Origin: Methanooceanicella nereidis
Lineage (GTDB): Archaea > Halobacteriota > Methanocellia > Methanocellales > Methanocellaceae
Reading direction: 5' to 3'
Assembly: GCF_021023085.1 (NCBI RefSeq)
Contig: NZ_PGCK01000010.1
Span: forward strand, 1 to 64,000
Length of the DNA: 64,000 nt
A model generated the notes under the pieces. It made no database searches. It was not told the origin of the DNA and saw only the letters and a program-made list of their open reading frames with translations. The position numbers and the translations under genes were made by a program. Positions 10,038 through 19,781 of this stretch are shown here, one piece after another. Every line of letters begins with the position of its first letter. The stretch's first letter is position 1.

Positions 10038-11018
10038 ATGAAGAGCCTGAACATCATTAAAAGTAGGTTATTCACGCATTCTCCGCTGGTCCTTACGCAT
10101 AATACCACGTCATTGTGTAATTGTAAATGCAAGACATGTGACCTGTGGAAAAAATCGCCGTACCATAAAAATGACCTTACGAAAGAAGAAGTCTTCAAGA
10201 TGCTCGACGATGCGAAGCAGGCTGGTATGATCGGGTATGTCGCATGGGGCGGCGAGCCCCTTATGAGGAAAGACCTGCCTGAGCTGTTACGCCATGCGAA
10301 ACAAAATGGCCTTGCCACGACGATCATCACTAACGGGTATTATCTTGAGGATAGAAGTGAAGAGATAGCCCCGTATACTGATTGCATTATCGTGTCTATA
10401 GATGCGGCGGACGAATTGCATGATGAGATGCGGGGAGTTCATGGCATAAGGGAAAAAGCCTTAAAAGGTATCGAAAAATGTAAAGGGCTAAAAATAAGGG
10501 TCATGATAAATTCCGTAATAAGCAGCCTTAATATTGATAAAGTGGACGGCCTTATCATGCTCTCTAAAGAGCTGGACGTCCCGATCGCATTTGAGCCGTT
10601 AAATGTCTATCCGGGATATAATGAGCATTTAAAGCCGGACGACGCGACCATAAAGGACGTTTTTTTAAAGATCATCGAGTATAAAAGCTCGGGCCACAGG
10701 ATAGTGAACTCGAAACAATACCTGGAAATGATCAGGGAGAACTATTCAGAAAGAAAACAATACACATGCCATGCTCCTAAAGTCTTTATAGAGGTGCACC
10801 CCGAAGGGGAGATCGCCTGCTGCCTAAACCTGAGCAAGCCATGGGGGAACTCAAAGGATATCAGTCTCAAAGAACTATTCTATAGCAGCGATTACAAAGA
10901 GTTCTGTAAGGACGTGGAAAAATGCAATAAATGCGTGGTCTCGTGCGTCATAGAGTCATCGTTAGCATATTCTATGGAGCCGGTCTTTTTGCTTGACAAG
11001 GTTAAAAATCTTTTATGA
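10038..11018 (+). CDS. Radical SAM protein with C-terminal Cys-rich (SPASM-like) region
   Basis: The 326-residue protein has the radical SAM cluster motif CX3CX2C at Cys27, Cys31 and Cys34 (an extra Cys29 lies inside). GGEP follows in the next strand, as in the S-adenosylmethionine-binding region. The C-terminal third holds further cysteines (YTCHAP, EIACCLN, CNKCVVSC), which resembles a SPASM or twitch auxiliary-cluster domain. Such enzymes modify peptides, cofactors or lipids; no candidate peptide substrate is adjacent. Its last 17 bases overlap the end of the convergent YkgJ-like gene. The start has no clear ribosome binding site. The reaction is unknown. Confidence 0.85.
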   Translation: MKSLNIIKSRLFTHSPLVLTHNTTSLCNCKCKTCDLWKKSPYHKNDLTKEEVFKMLDDAKQAGMIGYVAWGGEPLMRKDLPELLRHAKQNGLATTIITNGYYLEDRSEEIAPYTDCIIVSIDAADELHDEMRGVHGIREKALKGIEKCKGLKIRVMINSVISSLNIDKVDGLIMLSKELDVPIAFEPLNVYPGYNEHLKPDDATIKDVFLKIIEYKSSGHRIVNSKQYLEMIRENYSERKQYTCHAPKVFIEVHPEGEIACCLNLSKPWGNSKDISLKELFYSSDYKEFCKDVEKCNKCVVSCVIESSLAYSMEPVFLLDKVKNLL

Positions 11019-11982
11019 TCGTTGAACGTTCACCATCATTACTTTTTAGCATCAGTTTTAATTTTTTATCGCCGGTGATAATGTCATCAAGGCATGGCGT
11101 ATCTATTATGAAGGATGCTATGAATGCAATATCATCCGAAGTTATTAAGATCGCGAATATGCCTGTGTCGCCGTAACGTTGATAAAGATATTCGGCGCTT
11201 TGCGTTTTTACAGGGAACTCCCCTTCGCATATCAGCGCTATACCTGGAACACTGCCCACATACGTGGCTCTCACACCGGTATAAGAAATTTTCTTTGTAG
11301 TAATGCCGGACGCCATCGCACGGGTGAGCAAATATCTGTGAAGTATCTTTTTCTCTATATCGACCATCGATCCCCTGTCCGAGGATAAGCCGGTATGGAA
11401 ACGCCGGATGAGACGGTATTTTTCTTCTATGGCCCCTGTTAAGGCATTGTCCGATAGCCTGATCCGGGCAAGAAGGGAAAGCTTTTCCACGATATTATCA
11501 TCCACATTATCGTGAGATGCAAAATAATGCCTGTCCGTATCCTCTTTTATCCTGAACTCCACAGTCGCCTTAATATCTCCTTTCAATATCGCATCATCAG
11601 GGATGTCCCAGACACCGCATCTTGACAGTCCTTCCTGCCCTTCAAGAAAAGTGTCTTTTAGATCATCCTTTAGCCGGCGGGCAACAACATATCCGTCGCT
11701 GTCCGGAAATATCCTGCAGACCTCAGGCTTGAAATCATGGATAGCGCACATGTTCCCCGAAAGGAAAGGGCACACACCATCAATGCCATATATAAAGAGA
11801 CCTCGCCTTCCGTCATTTGTCGTTAAGGCACAGTAGCGGGATAAAAATTCTTTAATGCCGATACCAAGATTAGATGAGATATTACTTATGTCACTTGACG
11901 TGACCGGGTACAGGCCATGTTTTTTGCAGCAGTCGGCGCATTGTTTGCACGAGAATCCATAGAGCCTTGTATCGTGTTCCAT
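11002..11982 (-). CDS. YkgJ-family (UPF0153) Cys-cluster protein
   Basis: The N terminus holds CKQCADCCKKHG, the CxxCxxCC signature of the YkgJ family, thought to chelate zinc or iron. Further cysteines follow in the first 100 residues (GVCPFLSGNMCAIHDFKPEVC), completing the family pattern. The remaining 200 residues are not recognised and make this longer than the usual 100-150-residue members. The frame opens with GTG at 11994; ATG 11982 is a likelier start. It overlaps the radical SAM gene tail to tail by 17 bases. Function is unknown. Confidence 0.8.
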   Translation of the reverse strand: MEHDTRLYGFSCKQCADCCKKHGLYPVTSSDISNISSNLGIGIKEFLSRYCALTTNDGRRGLFIYGIDGVCPFLSGNMCAIHDFKPEVCRIFPDSDGYVVARRLKDDLKDTFLEGQEGLSRCGVWDIPDDAILKGDIKATVEFRIKEDTDRHYFASHDNVDDNIVEKLSLLARIRLSDNALTGAIEEKYRLIRRFHTGLSSDRGSMVDIEKKILHRYLLTRAMASGITTKKISYTGVRATYVGSVPGIALICEGEFPVKTQSAEYLYQRYGDTGIFAILITSDDIAFIASFIIDTPCLDDIITGDKKLKLMLKSNDGERSTIIKDF

Positions 11983-12262
11983 AAGACGGTCCACGCTATA
12001 TGACCTGTATGATATAAAGTTTATCCAAAACTACTTTTCCGATACAGTAGATTCGCATGATAATAATGGTATTTTTTTCATAGCCTTATTGACCTATGTT
12101 TATCCGACCAGTACATGTGTCTTTATATTTTGTGCCTTCTCTCCGGGCGTATAGAGTTAATATTGCTGTAAAACGTGCTATTTCCCAATAAAATCTTTGC
12201 ATTAATATTTAGGCATTAGAATAGAAAATATTATTCCATAGAGTGTTGAGTGGAGGGTAGTA

Positions 12263-13297
12263 ATGAAAAAGATCTTTTTAACCATTTCGATGGTCTTATT
12301 ATTAATAGCCTCGGTCACCATTGTCGGGGCATTTAGCTTTCCGGAGGGTTTGCAGACGTCGAGCCTGATGTCTTCAGCCCCTACATCGGTTACGAGCTAT
12401 TTATCTGATGCACAGAGTCCTGTATCAAGCTATTCAATGCCTGCCAGTTTACTTCAATCCGGAGGCATGACACCGGCTACACAGAGCCTTTTGGGATCAT
12501 ATACCCCGATACAGAGCAGCACGCCCCAATCAGGGTTCATGACATCGTATCCGGCAAGCACAGGCGGATCATTGAGTATGCCCTCGTCGACTTCGCAATC
12601 GTTCCCCACTGCATTTTCGAACGGCGATTGGGCATTGAATAATATGCAGTTCTTCAGTAAACCTGCGCCCCAGCCTGAAGCCAAAGGGTCTCTTTCACAG
12701 GAAGAGATGATGGCGATCATGGATTACATGTCAAAGCTCCCGTCACCGGACCAGATGACCCCGGTCACGAACGATACCATCACAGGAACGGACGATTCGC
12801 AAGACACGGCTGAAGACGTGCATGCGCAGTTCATAAGCGTCTCACCGGCTGTCCCGTCTGACAGTGTGATATTCATAGAAGTGACCGACATGACGCTGCC
12901 TCTTAGCCCGGGAATGGGCTTCCAGGTACCCAAGGTCGATATGGGCTATCAGTTCAGTGACACGAAGAAGAACCTGCTGCTAAGAAATAAGGCTGGCGTA
13001 GACGTTAACACGTCAAACATCGTCATAGGGAAGTTCATAGAGGACGATAATACGTACACGTACAGCTATGACTGGGATGCCGGGAATGCGCCTGACATAA
13101 CACTATACGGATTAGAGATATTGTTCGTCGGCGTGGACGGAAGGGTCGCAATATCTTACGACGGTAAGATAATAGACATGATGCCCGGACAGAAGTATGA
13201 GTCCAACAATAAGGATTCGACCAATCAAAAGGTATTCAAGATAGTGAATTACGGTCTTATCCCGAGATCCGGCGTACAGGTAGTAGATGAGATATAG
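12263..13297 (+). CDS. Secreted Ser/Thr/Pro-rich protein, function unknown
   Basis: A clear signal peptide (MKK, a hydrophobic stretch to about residue 24, then AFSFPEG) leads into roughly 110 residues rich in Ser, Thr, Pro, Gln and Met, with recurrent short phrases such as PSSTSQS and SLMSSAPTS. This part looks disordered and could be O-glycosylated. From about residue 185 the composition becomes that of a folded beta-rich domain (ISVSPAVPSD onward). No membrane anchor follows. I recognise no family. GGAGGG lies 8 bases before the ATG, and a terminator hairpin follows. It lies between aryl-acid genes but shows no link to them. Confidence 0.8.
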   Translation: MKKIFLTISMVLLLIASVTIVGAFSFPEGLQTSSLMSSAPTSVTSYLSDAQSPVSSYSMPASLLQSGGMTPATQSLLGSYTPIQSSTPQSGFMTSYPASTGGSLSMPSSTSQSFPTAFSNGDWALNNMQFFSKPAPQPEAKGSLSQEEMMAIMDYMSKLPSPDQMTPVTNDTITGTDDSQDTAEDVHAQFISVSPAVPSDSVIFIEVTDMTLPLSPGMGFQVPKVDMGYQFSDTKKNLLLRNKAGVDVNTSNIVIGKFIEDDNTYTYSYDWDAGNAPDITLYGLEILFVGVDGRVAISYDGKIIDMMPGQKYESNNKDSTNQKVFKIVNYGLIPRSGVQVVDEI

Positions 13298-13306
13298 ATG
13301 TTTTAT

Positions 13307-13350
13307 CCGGGGCTTATGCTCCGGTAACATTTTATTTTTATTCATTTTTG
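13307..13350 (+). terminator. Terminator of the secreted-protein gene
   Basis: CCGGGGC (13307-13313) pairs with GCTCCGG (13318-13324) with one G-T pair around TTAT. A T-rich tract follows to about 13350. Bases 13352-13380 then hold a fragment (GGTCCGCTATTTTC) matching the border of the short hairpin repeats seen elsewhere in the window. Confidence 0.6.
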
Positions 13351-13462
13351 ACCGGTGAATAATGGTCCGCTATTTTCTACAATAAGACCGTAAGACCACG
13401 GACTTCCGGGACGGAGCTAAAGGATATAAAATAGAAAGAATGCGTCCTGCGACACATTCCAT

Positions 13463-14788
13463 TCAATAATTTCTTTGATCTATGAGACGCTTTGTCTTCT
13501 TTTCCTGCCTCGGGAGCGTACCGACCGGCACGAACTCCAGCTCAGGCTTCAGGCCCATCAAGGTAGACGTCAGGTCCCGGATCATGACATCGCGTATCTG
13601 TAAAAGCTCTTTCGTTGACTTCTGTGCCTCGACTTTAATTTTCAGATGATCAAGCGAGCTGTAATCGGTCCTGTAAGCATATGCATACCATTCCGGCCCG
13701 ATGTCAGGGTGGTTCATCAGCACCGACTCTATCTGCCCGGGGAACACATTAACGCCTCTGACTATTATCATATCGTCAGTCCTGCCGTGTACACGGTCGA
13801 TAATCCTGTGGGTCATACCGCATGAACATTCCCCGATGATACGGCTAAGGTCCCTCGTCCGGTACCTGAGAAGCGGCATCCCTTCTTTCGTCAAAGGCGT
13901 CAGGACTATCTCGCCGCGCTCGCCTTCGCCGCAAGGCTCGCCGTTCTTATCGATGACCTCCAGCAGGAAATGATCTTCCCATATATGTATGCCTTCATGC
14001 TGCCTGCAGTCGATCCCGACGCCGGGGCCGCACATTTCACTCAGGCCATATATGTCGAACGCTTCAAAGCCGAAAATGTTCTCTATCTGGTTACGCATAG
14101 CGTTCGACCAGTGTTCCGCTCCGAAAACCCCTATCTTTAATCCGAGGTCTTTAGGATCTATCCCTATATCACGGCACACTTCAGCGATACGTAAAGAGTA
14201 CGTGACAGTACCGCACAGAACGGTCGTGCCAAAGTCCTTCATCATCTCGATCTGCTTGCGTGTGTCGCCGGGACCTATAGGTATCACCATAGCACCCAAT
14301 TCCTCGACACCATAATGAAAACCGAGACCGCCGGTGAATAATCCATATCCCGGTGTGACCTGGACGACATCTTCCTTAGTGACGCCCACGACATCCAGGC
14401 ACCTGGCGAACATTTTTGCCCATACGGCAATGTCATTCTTTGTATAGAAAACTGCAGTTGGCTTGCCCGTCGTTCCCGAAGAAGCGTGCATCCTCACGAT
14501 GTCCCTTTTAGGGACTGAAAGAAGGCCGTAAGGATAATTGTCCCTGATATCCGTCTTGTCGGTGAAAGGCAGCTTATGAACGTCATTGATACTTTTTATG
14601 TCGTCGGGAGTGATCCCTTTCTCATCAAATTTTTTTCTATAAAATGGATTGTTGTCGTACACCCTCTTTACGACAGCCTTTAATCTTTTCCCCTGAAGCT
14701 CCTCTAGTTCCTTTCTGGATATTTTTCTGATATCGCTATGGAGGGGATCTGCATTAGCATTATTGAATGCGGGTGTAAATGCGCTCAC
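13463..14788 (-). CDS. paaK: Phenylacetate-CoA ligase family protein (3)
   Basis: Third AMP-forming aryl-CoA ligase in the window, on the minus strand. It has HASSGTTGKPT, the core motif FDIYGLSEMCGPG, YRTRD before the cap domain and the putative metal ligands DCRQHEGIHIW and ECSCGMT. Note that YRTRD has Arg where both paralogs have Gly. The frame extends upstream to ATG 14818, but GTG 14788 has GGAGG (14795-14799) six bases before it and removes a residue stretch (MYKYIHWRL) without family similarity, so GTG is the likely start. It points away from iorAB and is separated from it by a repeat-filled gap. It is probably transcribed alone. Confidence 0.92.
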   Translation of the reverse strand: MSAFTPAFNNANADPLHSDIRKISRKELEELQGKRLKAVVKRVYDNNPFYRKKFDEKGITPDDIKSINDVHKLPFTDKTDIRDNYPYGLLSVPKRDIVRMHASSGTTGKPTAVFYTKNDIAVWAKMFARCLDVVGVTKEDVVQVTPGYGLFTGGLGFHYGVEELGAMVIPIGPGDTRKQIEMMKDFGTTVLCGTVTYSLRIAEVCRDIGIDPKDLGLKIGVFGAEHWSNAMRNQIENIFGFEAFDIYGLSEMCGPGVGIDCRQHEGIHIWEDHFLLEVIDKNGEPCGEGERGEIVLTPLTKEGMPLLRYRTRDLSRIIGECSCGMTHRIIDRVHGRTDDMIIVRGVNVFPGQIESVLMNHPDIGPEWYAYAYRTDYSSLDHLKIKVEAQKSTKELLQIRDVMIRDLTSTLMGLKPELEFVPVGTLPRQEKKTKRLIDQRNY

Positions 14789-15214
14789 TGTAAGCCTCCA
14801 ATGTATATATTTGTACATAGATGTATAAGTATAAGTATTAATACCTTTCTATAATCATTTTACTACTTTTGTTATACACCTGTGATGTTCTGATATAGTG
14901 ACCATGTCCCATATATAACGATTTTGTCGGAAACCGGATTCCAGTATATATACACAATACATTGCAGGAAGATACCCACCATAGCAGGTGATAGGACCTT
15001 AAATTGATCAAATAAGAGGCATAATAAAAAATAGCCTATAAATATCATACTGAAAGGCGATTATTTATACACTGCGACGAATGTTTTTGCGTATGTAATA
15101 ATTTTTCATTGCAGGGTTTTATTCTTCCTGCCGGAAGAAGATGTATCTACAGTGTCGTTTATCCTCTGTCCTGTGAGTTTTTTATGTATTCGTTTATTCA
15201 TGATTTATAAAACT

Positions 15215-15388
15215 TAACACAAAGGCGAATAAGGGACGCCAGTTTCCACCACAAAGCGCACGAAGGCGATTAAGGTCCACAAATTTTTTAGATATATGCC
15301 GAATTTCTGAAAAAGTCCTTTGTGTACCCTTGTGTTCCTTTGTGTGCTTTGTGGTGGAAACTGGTGTACCTTATTCGCCTTTGTGCGC
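15215..15388. repeat. Short hairpin repeat (SR family) next to palindrome B
   Basis: CCAGTTTCCACCACAAAGC (15239-15257) is exactly complementary to 15346-15364. Outside it, an AACACAAAGGCGAATAAGG-type segment (15215-15233) pairs with 15366-15386. The arms contain the SR core (CACAAAGCGCACGAAGGCG). Its right end runs into the flank of palindromic repeat B. The stretch 14819-15214 before it is AT-rich, and I see no gene in it. Confidence 0.8.
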
Positions 15389-16108
15389 TCCCATGAAAAA
15401 CTTTTTGATGGTCTCAGTTAAAATGGACATATTACATCTGTTCCGTGATCGATGCTCTGGCGTTGTGCCTGTCGGATGGCAGGTAGACACGTAACCTCAC
15501 AGAAACACGGAAACACAAATTTTTTTATATGATTTTTTAAGGTCTCTAAATCACAAAAAATGCTCACCAAATCACCAAGGCTCTAGTATCACCGTCAACG
15601 CACTAACACCTCTAACGCTCGGCTCAATGCTCGAAGCGCTCTAAGTCACCAACGCTAAAACAAGACCCGAACATTCTCAAAAAACACTAAAGTTGAAAAC
15701 CGCGGTTTGTGTACCCCTGATCCATCAAGGATTATATCGATCATGTAAGCGTCAACCGTGCAGTTAAACTTTCGTGCCCCTTGGAGAATGTTCGGGTCTT
15801 GTTTTAGCGTTGGTGAATTAGAGAGGTTAGTGCGTTGAGCCGAGCGTTAGAGGTGTTAGAGCGTTGACTGTGATACTTGAGCCCTTTGTGGTTTGGTGAG
15901 TAAGTTTTTGGTGCTTTTTGAGCTCTTAAAATATCATATAAAAATTTTTGTGTTTCCGTGTTTCTGTGAGGTTACGTGTCTACCTGCCATCCGACAGGCA
16001 CAACCAAAAAACTTCATCTCAAAGACAGGTAGGTACAACACGTTCTTTCATTCTTAAAACCTGGGCAAAACACCGCTCATCAAAGATTTCGTGGTGAAAA
16101 ATAGTGGC
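15384..16108. repeat. Long palindromic repeat, copy B
   Basis: The palindrome proper spans about 15464-16003. Its outer ends read TTGTGCCTGTCGGATGGCAG on the left and the complement on the right. The innermost arm segments are perfect 31-base inverted repeats (15648-15678 and 15784-15814) around a 105-base core. About 80 bases outside on the left and 105 on the right are also shared with copy C, in the same orientation. It fills the gap between paaK 3 and iorB and holds no open frame of note. Confidence 0.9.
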
Positions 16109-16189
16109 CCTTAGTTACCTTTGTGGTTAACATGCGCAATCTTTTTTGTCGTCAGATATAAATTAATTATCAGAAAATAAAAAAAAGTA

Positions 16190-16765
16190 TCAGGCTTCCC
16201 GACCGAGGTCGAAAGCCTTTAAGTTCACATTGACAGTCTTGGGAGGAACTGACGCTGCGATGATCTCCCTTAAGGTTTCGGGCTTTAACGGCAGATACCG
16301 GGATATCGCTCCGATCATCACCACATTCAAAGCCTGTATAGCCCCTGCCTTTTTAGCAAGTTCCGTGTAATTCTCGGCTTTCACTTCGGAGCACAGTCCT
16401 CCGATAGTGTCGATGATCACATCCACATCCGGGTATTTTACCTTACCTGTAGCCACAATAGGCGGCACTATGCGTTCGGTATTGATCACGGCAATGCCCT
16501 TCGTGCTCAGATATTTTGCGAACCTCAAAGCCTCCACGGGTTCCATGCTCATTAGACAGTCAGCCTGACGTACCGGGATAAGGCTGCCATGGGTGCAGCC
16601 TAAACGGACGTGGTTCTCCACTGCCCCGCCCCTTTGCGCCATGCCATGCGTCTCTGCAGCCCTTACCGGAAGACCCTCGGCGACGGCTGCCTTTCCGATA
16701 ATGTCGGAAGCAAGTATTGCTCCCTGTCCGCCTACGCCTACGATAATGAGGTCATACTTGCTCAT
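16190..16765 (-). CDS. iorB: Indolepyruvate ferredoxin oxidoreductase, beta subunit
   Basis: Gamma-type domain of a 2-oxoacid:ferredoxin oxidoreductase. With IorA it converts aryl-pyruvate, CoA and oxidised ferredoxin to aryl-acetyl-CoA, CO2 and reduced ferredoxin; in methanogens it can run reductively. The protein opens with DLIIVGVGGQGAILASDIIG, typical of the family, and has the expected length of about 190 residues. AETHGMAQRGG is also conserved. ATG 16765 has AAGGAGT (16773-16779) before it. A GTG at 16774 in the same frame would overlap iorA by 8 bases. It is translated from the iorA transcript. Confidence 0.95.
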   Translation of the reverse strand: MSKYDLIIVGVGGQGAILASDIIGKAAVAEGLPVRAAETHGMAQRGGAVENHVRLGCTHGSLIPVRQADCLMSMEPVEALRFAKYLSTKGIAVINTERIVPPIVATGKVKYPDVDVIIDTIGGLCSEVKAENYTELAKKAGAIQALNVVMIGAISRYLPLKPETLREIIAASVPPKTVNVNLKAFDLGREA

Positions 16766-16766
16766 T

Positions 16767-18554
16767 TTAATCACTCCTTATCTTTATGGCGCCGAACTGG
16801 CATATTTTGGTACATACGCCGCAGCCTGCGCATGCATCGGTGATCTTTGCCTTCCCGTTCTCGAACTCGATCGCAGGGCATCCGAACTTGACGCATCTCC
16901 TGCATCCTTCGCAAAGGTCCTCGATCACTTCCATTGGCTTCCTCTTTATACCCATCTTTTTAGCGGTTATGATGCAGGGCTGCCTTGCTATGATGACATT
17001 GACGCCGTCTGTCTGGTAAGCTTTCTTGAAAGCCGCCTTCGTAGTCTCCGGATCGAACGGGTCGACGACCTGCAAGAGCTCTACTCCGCATGACTTGACC
17101 AGCGCTTCCAGAGAGACCTCTGTAACCGGGTCCCCCAGGATCGTCGCCCCGGTACCGGGATGAGGCTGGTGGCCCGTCATTGCCGTCGTACGGTTATCAA
17201 GTATCACCACGGTGATATTGGCCTTGTTGTATACGGCGTTTATCAATCCCTGTATACCCGTATGCAGGAAAGTCGAGTCGCCTATCGTGCATGCGACCTT
17301 GTTCTTTATGCCGGAATGGCTCAGGCCTGACGCTATGGTTATGCTTGCGCCCATGCAAAGGCATGTATCGACGGCCCCCAGCTGAGTGCCGAGCGTATAG
17401 CACCCGATATCGCTAGCAAAGATAGACTCGTCCTTAAAGACGCTCTTCATGATATAGAAAGTGGAGCGGTGCGGACATCCCGGACAAAGTGCAGGCGGAC
17501 GCTGCGGTATCTCGATGTCCACATTAACATCAGCCGGTTTCTGGACCGGTAATCCAAGAGCCTTTTTAATGATGCCTGACACAAGCGTTACGTCGAACTC
17601 GCCCTCGTGCGGCACTGCTCCGTTAAGCTTACCCGAGACCTTTTCAAACGGAGCGTACATCCTTACCTGCTCTTCAACCAGCGGCATAAGCTCCTCGATC
17701 ACAAGGACTTTTTCTACGCTGGTCACTAATTCCCGGATAAGCGAGTCATCGACAGGATACGCGCCTATCTTGAGATAAGATACAGGGATCCCGATACCGT
17801 CCAGTACCTCTTCTACATAAACGCTGGCTACGCCTGAGGATATAATACCAAGTTTGGCCCCTTCCTTCAGGCTCAGTTTATTCCAGGGCGAAGAAGCAAG
17901 CTCCTTGCTCATCGCTTTCTGTTTTTCGTTAAGCTTTTTAAGGAGAACGCGGGTATGTTTCGGAAGAACGACAAAGCGCTCTATGTCCTTCTTAAACTCA
18001 TATGCACGATCCCTGGACTGAAGTTCGTATACGTCCACATCGGATTTCGCATGAGACACCCTTGTCGTAGGACGCAGCATTACCGGCGTCTGGAACTTTT
18101 CAGAGAACTCGTAGGCATATGCGAGCATATCTTTTGCTTCGCCCGGTGACTGAGGGTCAAAGCAGGGTATCTTTGCGAACTTCGCATACATACGGCTGTC
18201 CTGTTCGTTTTGTGATGAATGGCAAAACGGGTCGTCCGCAGAGATCAGCACAAGGCCTCCGACGACGCCCGTATGCGAAAGCGTCATGAACGGGTCTGCA
18301 GCAACGTTCAGGCCTACGTGTTTCATGGTGCATACCGAGCGAGCTCCTGTCCACGCCGCCCCTATGGCCACCTCTAACGCTACTTTTTCATTGACTGACC
18401 ACTCAATATGAAATTTATTCTCTTTAGCATATTGTGCAAGGGCCGTCAGTATTTCAGACGATGGTGTACCCGGATATCCTGTCGCAACGTCAACGCCGCA
18501 CTCGAGCAGCCCCCGTGCGATAGCTTCATTCCCTAAAAGATAATGCTTGCTCAA
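16767..18554 (-). CDS. iorA: Indolepyruvate ferredoxin oxidoreductase, alpha subunit
   Basis: The 595-residue catalytic subunit binds thiamine diphosphate and transfers electrons to ferredoxin. The N-terminal pyrimidine-binding domain opens with GNEAIARGLLECG and GYPGTPSSE. The thiamine-diphosphate domain follows CPGCPHRSTF (about residue 355) and includes IGDSTFLHTG. A C-terminal ferredoxin domain has CEGCRRCVKFGCP and CAGCGVCTKIC, enough for two 4Fe-4S clusters. Translation starts at a TTG with GAGGT 7 bases upstream. It is the first gene of an iorAB operon. With the PaaK proteins it links aryl-acetates to aromatic amino acids. Confidence 0.96.
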   Translation of the reverse strand: MSKHYLLGNEAIARGLLECGVDVATGYPGTPSSEILTALAQYAKENKFHIEWSVNEKVALEVAIGAAWTGARSVCTMKHVGLNVAADPFMTLSHTGVVGGLVLISADDPFCHSSQNEQDSRMYAKFAKIPCFDPQSPGEAKDMLAYAYEFSEKFQTPVMLRPTTRVSHAKSDVDVYELQSRDRAYEFKKDIERFVVLPKHTRVLLKKLNEKQKAMSKELASSPWNKLSLKEGAKLGIISSGVASVYVEEVLDGIGIPVSYLKIGAYPVDDSLIRELVTSVEKVLVIEELMPLVEEQVRMYAPFEKVSGKLNGAVPHEGEFDVTLVSGIIKKALGLPVQKPADVNVDIEIPQRPPALCPGCPHRSTFYIMKSVFKDESIFASDIGCYTLGTQLGAVDTCLCMGASITIASGLSHSGIKNKVACTIGDSTFLHTGIQGLINAVYNKANITVVILDNRTTAMTGHQPHPGTGATILGDPVTEVSLEALVKSCGVELLQVVDPFDPETTKAAFKKAYQTDGVNVIIARQPCIITAKKMGIKRKPMEVIEDLCEGCRRCVKFGCPAIEFENGKAKITDACAGCGVCTKICQFGAIKIRSD

Positions 18555-18711
18555 GTATCAAACCTCTTATTTCATTCTAGATGCATTTTTAGTATATAAA
18601 ATTACATGGGCGATGGCCGCCTTAAAAATTGATATATTTAATATAATCATATAGATATTTTTCGAGTGCGCGGAAGATATTTATAATCGACATTTACTTA
18701 AATTAAGTATC

Positions 18712-19473
18712 ATGGACCTGATAGAGACTATAACATCCACATTTTCATTTCTTGCCACGATACTGGGGTCATTATTATTGATAGCCCTATTATTATCGAT
18801 AGTTATCATTGTTATAGTCCTGATATTGCTCGCATATTCGTTCAAGACAGGCAACTTCCTGTTCCCGAACGTCATGATCATCAGCCTGGTTTTCTTTGAA
18901 GGTCCCATAAGGGCTGTGCTCAGGCTTTTGCGCATAGATGACTCGAGGATGGACAGGATAAGCATATACCTTCGGAATAAAGCGATGTGCCCGACATTCA
19001 GAAAGATACCGTATACGGAGAGGGCAATATTCATACCACAGTGCGTCCGCTCCATTAATTGTCCGGCAAGACTGTCCCCGGAGGGTATAAAGTGTAAAGA
19101 TTGCGGACAATGCAGAGTATCCGAGGCGCGCAAGTTCGCGGAAGGCCTTGGCTATAAGTTTTTCATTGTTCCGGGGTCCAGTTTCATAATAAGGATGATA
19201 AAGCAATATCAGCCTAAAGCCATAATAGGCGTGGGATGCCTGTGCGAGGTCAAGGAAGGGCTCGACCTTATGCATAAGTATAAGATACCATCCATAGGGG
19301 TCATGCTGGACCATTCGGGTTGCGTCGCGACCACTTTGAACTGGGACAAATTATTTGACGTCATGAAGGTCAGCGAGAATAAGGTGGGCATCATGAGCAG
19401 CATCGGATCAAATATGCCGATGGAGGACAGCATCTGTAACACCTGCGGTGAAGGATGCCGGAAGATACCCTGA
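18712..19473 (+). CDS. DUF116 family membrane-anchored Cys-rich protein
   Basis: The 253-residue protein has two hydrophobic stretches near residues 15-45 and then a soluble domain rich in cysteine: CVRSINCPARLSPEGIKC, CKDCGQC, VGCLCEV and a C-terminal CNTCGEGC. This is the DUF116 pattern, found in methanogens and some anaerobic bacteria; the cysteines probably bind metal or an iron-sulfur cluster. The function is not known. The TATA-rich gap before it is divergent to iorA. The start lacks a strong ribosome binding site. Confidence 0.88.
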   Translation: MDLIETITSTFSFLATILGSLLLIALLLSIVIIVIVLILLAYSFKTGNFLFPNVMIISLVFFEGPIRAVLRLLRIDDSRMDRISIYLRNKAMCPTFRKIPYTERAIFIPQCVRSINCPARLSPEGIKCKDCGQCRVSEARKFAEGLGYKFFIVPGSSFIIRMIKQYQPKAIIGVGCLCEVKEGLDLMHKYKIPSIGVMLDHSGCVATTLNWDKLFDVMKVSENKVGIMSSIGSNMPMEDSICNTCGEGCRKIP

Positions 19474-19718
19474 GATCATGATGGATCAAATAAGTACTTA
19501 TTATTTAAAGAAAATAAATGTGCATTATTATTAATGTATAATCAGACATCATAAGTATAACTATTAAATAAATGTAATAATGTCATTTTTACATTCATAA
19601 CAAAAATACATGTTACAATAAAGAGTAATATTTATTTTGTATAATGTACAAATATGTTCTCATATGGCCTATTTTTTGACATGAAAAGTATCAAAAATAG
19701 CATATCGAGCAAAAATGA

Positions 19719-19730
19719 TATATGTATATA
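19719..19730 (+). promoter_or_regulatory. Candidate TATA box for the HTH regulator
   Basis: TATATGTATATA lies 51 bases before the ATG at 19782, at a distance suited to a transcript start near 19750. The rest of the 308-base gap (19474-19781) is strongly AT-rich and shows no gene or stable hairpin. Confidence 0.45.
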
Positions 19731-19781
19731 ATTTAGTTTTAAGTAACAATTTATTTTAAGGAAATTTGAAGGGTAATAAAA

